From Pacificispira spongiicola (GTDB taxonomy: Bacteria > Pseudomonadota > Alphaproteobacteria > UBA8366 > Aestuariispiraceae): a stretch of DNA of 64,000 nucleotides. The position numbers were made by a program, and so were the translations under genes. Below, piece after piece: positions 1 through 6,960 of this stretch. Numbering within the stretch: the first letter of the stretch is position 1; every line of letters starts with the position of its first letter. Below the pieces are notes generated by a model, which searched no databases, was not told the DNA's origin, and saw only the letters and a list, made by a program, of their open reading frames with translations. The stretch lies in the NCBI RefSeq assembly GCF_012926505.1, contig NZ_JABBNT010000002.1, positions 496,001-560,000 of the forward strand, given 5' to 3'.

Positions 1-1394
1 ACTTCCTCCATATCCGTGCGAACGGTTTCCACGAAGGGCGTTACCGTCGCCACGCGCGGTTCCAGGTTGCTGTGCAGGTACCACAGCATCAATCCGCCCA
101 ACACAACGACGCCCGCCGCGCCCGCCTGGGCCACGGTCGCGACACGGTTGCGCGACAACAAGGCCCGGCGTACCGGACGGGCGGAATTCTTTTCCGGGAA
201 AATCTTGGTTTCGAACAGATCGCGCAGAAAGACCGGATAAGCGCCCCTTGCACGCGGCCCACCATAAACGCCAGAAAGGACCGGCGTCGGCCGGTCCAGG
301 GACCGGTCTTCCATCCCGCTGTCGCCGGAGAACCAGACGCCACGCAGCGAGAAACTGTCGTGATAGACGCTGGGCTTGAACAATTGCCGTAAATAGATGC
401 GCAACGGCTCGCGCAGGCCTTCAAACGCTTCCGTGAAGGCGAAAATATCTTCCGCCGTCGCGGGATCGTCGCCGGTCGCGAAGATTTCCATCTGCGCTTC
501 CTCAAGCCCCGCAGAGGTCGTCTCGATCACCTCATCGGCCCAGGGCTCGCGGAATTCGGTTTCGAAACTGTAAGGGCTGGACCAGCCCAGCATATCGGCC
601 AGGGCATGATCCGGCAGGTTCCCGACCAACGCCTTGAAACCGGGCAGGCGGTCCAGCTTCGTCACCACGACATAAACGGGGAAGGCCAACCCCAGTCGCG
701 CCTGCGCCTGCCACAGCCGCTTGTAGAGCGCATCCGCGCGCTGGGCGATGTCTTCCGGCGGACGGATCGCGCCCTGTTCGTCCAGAAAATCCTCAATCGG
801 AACGGTCAGAATGATCCCATCGGCGGGACGGCGCGGACGGAACCGGTCCAGATAGCCCAGGAAATGCCGCCATCCCTTCGAATTGGCGCCGCGCGTATCG
901 CGCTGACGGACCAGACCGCCTGCCACGTCCAAAACGACGCCCCGGTCGAAGAACCACCATTTGCAGGCCGGGCGCAGGTCTTCGAAATCTTCCGCCGGCT
1001 GACCGATCGGCAGGTCCATCCCGGCATGGGAAACCAATGTCGATTTCCCGGACTGTTCCGGCCCCAACAACAGAAACCAGGGAATGGCATAAAGCCAATC
1101 CCGGCCCGCGACGTGACTGCGCAGCAGCGACAGCGCATGCTTGAAGCTTTTGCGCATCGGCAACAGCGGGATATCGTCCGGTTCCGCGGCGAAGGGTTCG
1201 TAATCCGGGTCCGCCTCGCGGTAGCCCTCGCCGTCTTCGTCCGCGTCGTCGGCTCGGCGTTTGCGGACGCGATAGACGACGACCATCAAAACACCGAACA
1301 GGATCACCGAAAGAAAGATCAAAAACCCGACGATCCCCGGCAGATACGGGGTCAGTTGGAACAGCAGGTTGCGGATCGAATCCCAAAAACCCAT
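1..1394 (-). CDS. tssM: T6SS membrane-complex protein TssM (IcmF family), cut by left edge
   Basis: Reading down from the ATG at 1394 gives an open frame with no stop to the window edge (464 codons), so the C-terminal part is missing. Residues about 11-40 form a transmembrane segment. A Walker A motif GPEQSGKST lies at about 111-119 with Lys117. A second transmembrane segment is at about 422-440. TssM is the inner-membrane NTPase-domain protein that links TssL to TssJ and spans the periplasm. The tssL stop lies only 3 bases upstream. The missing part should carry the periplasmic domain that contacts TssJ. The family call rests on the motif, the topology and the position after tssL. Confidence 0.93.
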   Translation of the reverse strand, partial: MGFWDSIRNLLFQLTPYLPGIVGFLIFLSVILFGVLMVVVYRVRKRRADDADEDGEGYREADPDYEPFAAEPDDIPLLPMRKSFKHALSLLRSHVAGRDWLYAIPWFLLLGPEQSGKSTLVSHAGMDLPIGQPAEDFEDLRPACKWWFFDRGVVLDVAGGLVRQRDTRGANSKGWRHFLGYLDRFRPRRPADGIILTVPIEDFLDEQGAIRPPEDIAQRADALYKRLWQAQARLGLAFPVYVVVTKLDRLPGFKALVGNLPDHALADMLGWSSPYSFETEFREPWADEVIETTSAGLEEAQMEIFATGDDPATAEDIFAFTEAFEGLREPLRIYLRQLFKPSVYHDSFSLRGVWFSGDSGMEDRSLDRPTPVLSGVYGGPRARGAYPVFLRDLFETKIFPEKNSARPVRRALLSRNRVATVAQAGAAGVVVLGGLMLWYLHSNLEPRVATVTPFVETVRTDMEE

Positions 1395-1397
1395 CGC

Positions 1398-2354
1398 TTA
1401 ATGCCCGCCCCGTTCGAGGACAGCCAACAGCGGCGCCAACACGTCCATATAGACGAAATGCGCGACCACGATATAGGCAACGACCGCCGCCGCGAACAAC
1501 CAGATCCAGCGCGTCGGCGACGGTAGCAACCGGGCCGAGGACATGGATTCCGTATGCTGGTAGGCTTCCGGCACCATGCGATGGCTGACTTCCGCCAGAT
1601 CCGGCCGCTTCTGATAGATGTAATAGTACAATTGGCGCTTATAGTCCGCGATACGGCCCGTATCCCGGTTTCCGGCATAACGCCCCCGGAAGCCCAGCGT
1701 CAGCGCCAATAGATAGACGACGGCGACTTCCGCCTGTACCCGATCGCCGGAATGCAGCAAGACGTCCAGGCGCTTATAGAACGCCTCCCCCGCATTGTAC
1801 GATCCGAAAAGCCGGGTTTCCAAAAGGTCGTTGCGCCAGGCGGTGCGTCCCGGCCAGTCCAGGGACAGGAAGATTTCGTCGGCCAGGGCGGCCATGACGT
1901 ATTGGGCTTCCTTGTAGTAGAGGACGCCGTAGTCGCCGCCGCGGCGACCGGCCTCCAACGCCTGCATCTCCAATAGGGTTTGCAGCTTCCGAAGCGCCTC
2001 TTCCGCCGTCAACCCGCCATGGCGAGCATAAAGATCGGCGTCGAAGTCATCCGCCGCCTCCTCTTCCGGCGCAGCGTCCCCCGGCAAGGGCGGCGGGGCG
2101 GCGGACAGGCCCGGCAGCGGCGGCGGTTTCGCACCGCCCAACGGCATCGGCTTTTGAAACGGCTTTTTCGCCTTCGGTTCCGGCATAGCGCGGCCGCTGA
2201 TCAGCGCGGCGTCGCGCAGCCGTTTCAATTCTTCATAGAATTCGCGGAATTGCTCGACGACATAACCACCGGCGCCGCGCGCAGCGGCCCCCAATCCGCC
2301 CCCGCCCGTCATGCCCTGTCCGGCGTTGCCCATGCTCCCCGTCGGCGCGGCCAT
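1398..2354 (-). CDS. tssL: T6SS membrane-complex protein TssL (DotU/IcmH family)
   Basis: About 318 residues. A low-complexity Gly/Pro/Ala-rich N-terminus (about 1-110) precedes the DotU cytoplasmic helical domain (YARHGGL, YVMAALADEIFLSLDW, RRGGDYGVLYY). One C-terminal transmembrane segment (WIWLFAAAVVAYIVVAHFV) is followed by about 15 residues. TssL is a tail-anchored inner-membrane partner of TssM and the docking site for TssK. There is no OmpA-like peptidoglycan-binding extension, so cell-wall anchoring must come from another protein. A GTG at 2357 directly precedes the ATG at 2354; I prefer the ATG, with a G-rich stretch upstream. It sits between tssK and tssM with very short gaps. Confidence 0.93.
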   Translation of the reverse strand: MAAPTGSMGNAGQGMTGGGGLGAAARGAGGYVVEQFREFYEELKRLRDAALISGRAMPEPKAKKPFQKPMPLGGAKPPPLPGLSAAPPPLPGDAAPEEEAADDFDADLYARHGGLTAEEALRKLQTLLEMQALEAGRRGGDYGVLYYKEAQYVMAALADEIFLSLDWPGRTAWRNDLLETRLFGSYNAGEAFYKRLDVLLHSGDRVQAEVAVVYLLALTLGFRGRYAGNRDTGRIADYKRQLYYYIYQKRPDLAEVSHRMVPEAYQHTESMSSARLLPSPTRWIWLFAAAVVAYIVVAHFVYMDVLAPLLAVLERGGH

Positions 2355-2363
2355 CACCCGGCC

Positions 2364-3716
2364 CTACCGATTGTCGCTCGACGGGTTGCGGATATAGAGG
2401 ACGATTTCCTGCGGTCCTTCCCGCCGGCCCTTGTCGCCGGACAGGATGGACAGGTTTTCGCCCGGCACGATATCGTCGAAATTCATTTCGATCTTGAACA
2501 GCACGACACCGCGCGTCGGCACGAGATCCAGCGCCTGTTCCCGGTCGATGCGGTGACGCGGCGCACCCAGGACCCGACGCTCGCGCATCGGCGTGATCAC
2601 GGATTCCGACCCGACCAGCGCGCCTTCCATCCAGGCAATGACGTCGCTTTCCGTCGCTTCCGGACGCGCCCGGACACCGACGGTCAGGTCGTCGTCGCAC
2701 CAATCCTGCTCCAGCTTCAGACTGAATATGCCGTCTTCCTCGATAAACGGAATGGCGGTGTAGGATTCAGAAATCCGATCCAGCATCTGGACAATGAAAT
2801 CGCAGGCGGCGGCATAGGAGATACGCGGATCGTCGTGATCATAGGCGGCCAGCACCGGCGGCACCAAGGCCCCGCCAACCGCCGTCATCGACCCGACGAT
2901 CTGACACAACGCCAGATACAGGCTGAACGGATGGGTTCGGTCGGTCTTCAACATCGCTTCCAGAACCGGCAGGCCGGATACGATGCCCTGCAGGGTCGCC
3001 TGCATTTCGCGCATCATGGGGCGGTCCGACTGCCCCAGGGGCGTGCGTGCGCGTTCGGCCAAGTAAACCGCCTTTTCCCGCAGCCGCGTGGCAAGCGTCT
3101 GGCACATTTCACCCAGAACCGACATGCGGGTTACGAACAGTTGCGGCGGCACGAAATTCGTCAGCGTGAACGCCTCTTCCCGCACCGCGACACGAGCGAC
3201 CGGCAGACCGACATATTTGGCGGGCAACGTTTCCACCGCATGCAGAGACAGGCGGGGTTTCAGTCGGGGAATGGAAATTTCGGATTCCCCCGTTTCCTCG
3301 TCGGAAACCGGCATGCCTTCAACGGCGCCATAGCGCGGCAAGTCGCCCCGCGTCGCCTGCCCGCCCAAACGGCGAACCGGAACGGACAGATAGACGGGCA
3401 AGCCGTCGCCCGCCAAATCCGACTGTATCGGGGTCAGATCGATTTCCAGCGGCTCTTCGTCGCCCTGCATATGCGACACGATCAGCCCGTCCGGCATCAC
3501 GGCCTCAAGCTCCAGCACGCGCAGAACACCGCTGACGAGCTGTACCGGGTCGATTTTCAGATGGCGGATACCCCAATGGAAGGGGCTGGCGGTCAGGGCG
3601 TGATAGGCGACCAGTTCCTCGCCGCGCACGGCAAGCTGCTGAAAATGCTGCGGCGCCAGCAGCATGCCTTCGTGCCATTGAATGGCATCCGGCAACTCCC
3701 GTGCGGATCGCGGCAT
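2364..3716 (-). CDS. tssK: T6SS baseplate protein TssK
   Basis: 450 residues, the usual TssK length. The N-terminus carries the family signature IQWHEGMLLAPQHFQQ and later HWGIRHLKID. TssK is a trimeric cytoplasmic protein that joins the TssEFG wedge to the TssL/TssM membrane complex. The ATG at 3716 follows a strong AAGGAAGGGG ribosome site. The tssL start lies about 9 bases after the stop, so the two are probably translationally linked. Confidence 0.95.
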   Translation of the reverse strand: MPRSARELPDAIQWHEGMLLAPQHFQQLAVRGEELVAYHALTASPFHWGIRHLKIDPVQLVSGVLRVLELEAVMPDGLIVSHMQGDEEPLEIDLTPIQSDLAGDGLPVYLSVPVRRLGGQATRGDLPRYGAVEGMPVSDEETGESEISIPRLKPRLSLHAVETLPAKYVGLPVARVAVREEAFTLTNFVPPQLFVTRMSVLGEMCQTLATRLREKAVYLAERARTPLGQSDRPMMREMQATLQGIVSGLPVLEAMLKTDRTHPFSLYLALCQIVGSMTAVGGALVPPVLAAYDHDDPRISYAAACDFIVQMLDRISESYTAIPFIEEDGIFSLKLEQDWCDDDLTVGVRARPEATESDVIAWMEGALVGSESVITPMRERRVLGAPRHRIDREQALDLVPTRGVVLFKIEMNFDDIVPGENLSILSGDKGRREGPQEIVLYIRNPSSDNR

Positions 3717-3846
3717 TCCCCTTCCTTTCCCCTGCTTTACCCGGTTCGGTGACTATCGCCACCCGATCGGCGGCACAGTTGGAACCAGTCTTTACACCTT
3801 CCCGATTCCTGCAGAACGGTCAAGGAATCCAAGCCGATCCCATCCC

Positions 3847-4344
3847 CTAAAGACCGGTATCCGCCGCCCCGACAACGAAGTCGTCGCGTTCCAGTTCGAT
3901 CCGCATGGCACGGCGCGATTCCAGACGCGCCCGGTGATCGCCGGGCGAGAAATAACTGGCGAACAAAAAACCCGCCACGGCGTCATCGCCGCCGGCGTTT
4001 TCCAGCAGATTTTCCGGGACTTCCCAGTTCGACACCACCGAATTCGGCACGATCTCCCAGCTTTTCACGCCGATCCCGTCCGGAAAATCCCGACGTATTT
4101 GGGCGCGGCGCGCGAACCAGTCCGACGCGGTCAGGTTCTGCAGGATCGGCACCGCCGTTTCGTCATAGACGAAAACCAGATCGACCGCCGTCGCCGATTG
4201 GGCATTGGCGTCTTCCGTCGCAACGATCGTCACCCGTTCCAGAAGGAACACCGTGGACGGCCCACCGCCAAGCCCGCATCCGGACAGCAGCAGCGCCAGA
4301 CCAGCGGCGCTGGCCGCCTGCGCTATGACCGCTCCGATCCTCAT
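3847..4344 (-). CDS. tssJ: TssJ-like T6SS lipoprotein
   Basis: 165 residues with a lipoprotein signal: a hydrophobic segment, then a lipobox LSGC with Cys23. The mature part is beta-rich (RVTIVATEDANAQSATAVDLVFVYD), as expected of the transthyretin-like TssJ fold, but it is diverged from the enterobacterial form. TssJ is the outer-membrane lipoprotein that caps the periplasmic end of TssM. Assignment rests on the lipobox, the size, the early strand motif and a location five bases after the SPOR gene and just before tssKLM. An unrelated T6SS lipoprotein is the main alternative. Confidence 0.75.
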   Translation of the reverse strand: MRIGAVIAQAASAAGLALLLSGCGLGGGPSTVFLLERVTIVATEDANAQSATAVDLVFVYDETAVPILQNLTASDWFARRAQIRRDFPDGIGVKSWEIVPNSVVSNWEVPENLLENAGGDDAVAGFLFASYFSPGDHRARLESRRAMRIELERDDFVVGAADTGL

Positions 4345-4349
4345 ACCTG

Positions 4350-5432
4350 TCAGCCCGACAGCCGGTTGGCGTGCACGAAGGTCACGATGCCCGATTTCTG
4401 GCGCAGGACCTTCACCGCCTCCAGCGCATCCAGACGTGTTTCGAACGACCCGGCGCGCACAAAGAACAGCGACGTTCCGCTCGCTCCGGTTTCCTCGATC
4501 ACGCTGGCCTGTGCCACACCGCCGAGCTCCCGGACGAGGACATCGGCATTTTTGCGATCCTTGAACGCCCCGAATTGCACGGAATAATTCCCGGCGGCGG
4601 GGCCGAGGATTCCCGTCACCGACGCGGAGGCGGTCCTGACCGGTACTTCCGGCTTGGCCGTCGGACGGAAGAAGTTTTCAATCGCGGCAGCTTCCGGTTC
4701 CGCCGCAACCCGGACCGACGGCGCCGTCACGGTTTGATCGGGTGCCGGGGCCATGGCCGCACGGCGCGCCTGTTCCGCAACCGCGATTTCCGGGTCCGGC
4801 GGCGGCAGAACGTCACGACCGGCCTCCGCCGGAGTGACGAAGCTGTCGCCGGACGTTGCGGCGCGATCCATTTCAGGGGACACCTGTTGCGGGGTTTCCA
4901 CCGGCGACACCGGCTCGACCTGCGCCGCCTCGACCTGAGCTGGGGGCATGGTGCGGATCGCCAATTCCCCGCCTTCATTCGGTTCGCCGAACATCAGAAC
5001 GGCGGACAGGAACCCGGTGAAGAAAACCAACAGAACCGCCACGACGCTGCCGGCGATCAACGCGCCTTTCAGGCCCGGCGACGTCGCCGCGCCGAACAAA
5101 CCGCCCGAGGGCGCCGCATGCCGAATGCGGGGCGCCTCGTCATAAGCATCGGGGCGATAGCTGCGCGGTTGCGGATCGAGATGCTGAAACAGTTTCGCGA
5201 CGGTCAGGGCGTCGGCACGCGGCGTCCGCCATGCGTCGGACTCGCGCGGACGGGGGTCGGCGACAAGACCGCCCATATCGCGGCCAGTATCCCGGGCCAT
5301 GTCTCTGGCCGGCTCGCGATTACGATCGGCATAGGCTTCGACACGCACGGACCGGCCGTTCCCCTCGTCCAGGGGAAGCCCGATCCGCGGCCCCGAGCGA
5401 CCGATCATTCTACCGCCATAGCGTCCGGCCAT
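4350..5432 (-). CDS. SPOR-domain inner-membrane protein in the T6SS membrane-complex operon
   Basis: 360 residues. A charged Arg/Asp-rich cytoplasmic N-terminus (1-120) is followed by one transmembrane segment (about 123-148) and a Pro/Glu/Val-rich periplasmic linker. A C-terminal SPOR domain covers about 280-355 (YSVQFGAFKDRKNADVLVRE, FFVRAGSFETRLDALEAV). SPOR domains bind glycan strands stripped of stem peptides. It is the first gene after a promoter-like region and lies 5 bases before the TssJ-like gene, so it is co-transcribed with tssJKLM. I infer a peptidoglycan-anchoring role for the secretion complex, since TssL lacks such a domain. A GGAG lies 11 bases before the ATG. Confidence 0.85.
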   Translation of the reverse strand: MAGRYGGRMIGRSGPRIGLPLDEGNGRSVRVEAYADRNREPARDMARDTGRDMGGLVADPRPRESDAWRTPRADALTVAKLFQHLDPQPRSYRPDAYDEAPRIRHAAPSGGLFGAATSPGLKGALIAGSVVAVLLVFFTGFLSAVLMFGEPNEGGELAIRTMPPAQVEAAQVEPVSPVETPQQVSPEMDRAATSGDSFVTPAEAGRDVLPPPDPEIAVAEQARRAAMAPAPDQTVTAPSVRVAAEPEAAAIENFFRPTAKPEVPVRTASASVTGILGPAAGNYSVQFGAFKDRKNADVLVRELGGVAQASVIEETGASGTSLFFVRAGSFETRLDALEAVKVLRQKSGIVTFVHANRLSG

Positions 5433-5561
5433 TCCGCCACCCGCTCCTCAGAAAAAGGCTACCAACACAACATGTTGGCCTAAACCTCGCAACCATCGCC
5501 AGATATCGTTCAAGTGGATCGATTGTACCATTATGGCGATTCGATGATCAAGCCGGTAAAT

Positions 5562-5589
5562 ATAATAGAATCAAGTAATTACATATCAA
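5562..5589 (-). promoter_or_regulatory. Sigma70-like promoter for the SPOR-tssJKLM operon
   Basis: On the minus strand TTGATA (5589-5584) and TATTAT (5567-5562) are separated by 16 bases, about 130 bases upstream of the SPOR-protein start. Both hexamers are close to the sigma70 consensus. They lie in the only AT-rich stretch of the region. Confidence 0.5.
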
Positions 5590-5594
5590 TATGT
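5581..5594. promoter_or_regulatory. Perfect inverted repeat overlapping the -35 of the SPOR-tssJKLM promoter
   Basis: ACATAT-CA-ATATGT is a perfect 6-bp inverted repeat that overlaps the proposed -35 hexamer. Its position suits a repressor or activator site. No regulator is encoded nearby that would identify the binding protein. Confidence 0.4.
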
Positions 5595-5726
5595 AGCGTC
5601 CACTTTAAGCGCCTATACAAGATTTCCCATGGCCGGAAAGAGGACAAGTAGAATCAAATGGAGAAGACCGGTCACCGCGTCACGGCCCCGGATTCCACCT
5701 ATCGATACTTAAAAATGAGTGTTTGC

Positions 5727-6020
5727 TCAGGGCAGCAGAACCGTCGGAATCGGGACGACCACAGCCCCGCCATGGGCGCAACTGTCCCCGACGCGGGTCA
5801 TCGGAATACCGCCCGCGAGGGCGGTAGGGGACCCCATAACGACACTGTCCGGCGGCCCGACGCAGACCGCGACGGACCCCGGCCCGATCGCCGGCATTCC
5901 GCCGACCAGCACCGTTGGCGCGGACGGCGACACGACCGGTCCCCCGACATGCGGAATGCCGGGGGGCGTCACTTGCGGACATACATGCATCGCGGTCAGC
6001 GCCGCAGCGGGCATCGCCAT
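5727..6020 (-). CDS. PAAR-domain spike-tip protein
   Basis: 97 residues, a single PAAR domain with no N- or C-terminal toxin extension. Typical PAAR features are the Pro/Gly/Val/Ala-rich repeats, CPQVTPPGIPHVGGPV near the start and RVGDSCAHGGAVV near the end, giving the Cys and His residues expected to bind the tip zinc. It caps the VgrG trimer. It lies 48 bases after the MORN-repeat gene and closes the vgrG-MORN-PAAR set. Confidence 0.93.
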   Translation of the reverse strand: MAMPAAALTAMHVCPQVTPPGIPHVGGPVVSPSAPTVLVGGMPAIGPGSVAVCVGPPDSVVMGSPTALAGGIPMTRVGDSCAHGGAVVVPIPTVLLP

Positions 6021-6068
6021 GGTAAGCTCCTTTTCGATCGACAGACTCGCACGGAACGGTCCCCGTTT

Positions 6069-6956
6069 CTACTCCTCTTCGTCGTCTTCCAGTTCACGGC
6101 GGCCGAAGCGGGTTTTTTCCAGCTTCGGGCCTACCGGTTCACCGTCACGAAATTCCTGGCGAAAAGATTCGCGGCCCTTATGGCTGAACTCGACGACCCA
6201 GCCTTCCAGCTTGTCGTCGCGATAGGGGCTTTCCTTCACAACCGTGCCGTTGGGCAGCATATCCCAGGCCGGTCCGTTCAGCTTGCCGCCGACGAAGGTT
6301 TCCCGCCGCACGACATTGCCGTCCATGTCGTAGTACCGGGCTTCTCCCTGCTTCACCCCATCGACATAGGGTATGCGCGCCATCGGTTTGGCCGTCGGGG
6401 AATAGGTCGTCAGCCAGCCGTTTTGAAGGTCGTTGCGAAATTCGACCTCCATCAACCGCCGTCCCTTTTCATAGAAGACGGAGACACCTTCCTTGCGCCC
6501 CTGCACGAAGGTGACTGTCTGCTGCACATCGCCGTTATCGTCGAAGAACACGGTTTCCCCATCGACATAACCGCCGACATAGATCGTTCGCTGCACCAAC
6601 TGACCGTCGCGGTAGAATTCGGACGGGCCGTTCAAAACGCCGTCGGTGAAATAGTGCCGCGCGGAGACGACGCCGTTGTTGTATTCGACATAGTCGCCAT
6701 GCAGGACGCCGTCCTTGTGGTTGGACAGAAGCGTCACTTCCCCATCCGAATAGAACCGGTTTTCCCCATGCAGGCGCCCATCGACGAATTGGCCGACCTG
6801 GGACAGTTCACCGGCGTCATAGAAGCGGGCCTCTCCCTGAATCTTGCCGTTGGAAATCGTGTATTCGCCGCGCAAACTGCCGTCCGGCGCGCGATCGGTA
6901 TAGATCCCGTCCTTGGGCCGGGGCTTTTTCTTGGGTTTAGGGGCGTCGTCGGTCAT
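6069..6956 (-). CDS. MORN-repeat protein encoded between VgrG and PAAR
   Basis: 295 residues made almost wholly of about eleven MORN_2-type repeats of roughly 22 residues (for example DGRLHGENRFYSDGE, DGVLHGDYVEYNNG, GGKLNGPAWDMLPNG). A Lys/Pro-rich head (PKPKKKPRPK) and an acidic tail (ELEDDEEE) flank them. There is no signal peptide and no catalytic motif. Related proteins are often labelled YwqK-family antitoxin from a distant match only. It starts 4 bases after the vgrG stop and precedes PAAR, so a spike-loading adaptor, cargo or immunity role is plausible but unproven. Confidence 0.85.
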   Translation of the reverse strand: MTDDAPKPKKKPRPKDGIYTDRAPDGSLRGEYTISNGKIQGEARFYDAGELSQVGQFVDGRLHGENRFYSDGEVTLLSNHKDGVLHGDYVEYNNGVVSARHYFTDGVLNGPSEFYRDGQLVQRTIYVGGYVDGETVFFDDNGDVQQTVTFVQGRKEGVSVFYEKGRRLMEVEFRNDLQNGWLTTYSPTAKPMARIPYVDGVKQGEARYYDMDGNVVRRETFVGGKLNGPAWDMLPNGTVVKESPYRDDKLEGWVVEFSHKGRESFRQEFRDGEPVGPKLEKTRFGRRELEDDEEE

Positions 6957-6960
6957 CGCC

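Larger units (their letters stand above)
5433..5726. other. AT-rich intergenic region between the PAAR gene and the SPOR-tssJKLM operon
   Basis: 294 bases without a gene, markedly richer in A and T than its flanks. After the PAAR stop, the minus strand has a weak 4-bp hairpin followed by five T (5711-5729). Further on lies a promoter-like pair with an inverted repeat (5562-5594), listed separately. It probably separates two T6SS transcription units. Confidence 0.6.

Noticed and set aside
1980-3752. 590-codon open frame on the plus strand opposite tssL/tssK
   Set aside because: It is antisense to two confident T6SS genes, Arg/His/Gln-rich, and has no domain or ribosome site; a GC-bias shadow.
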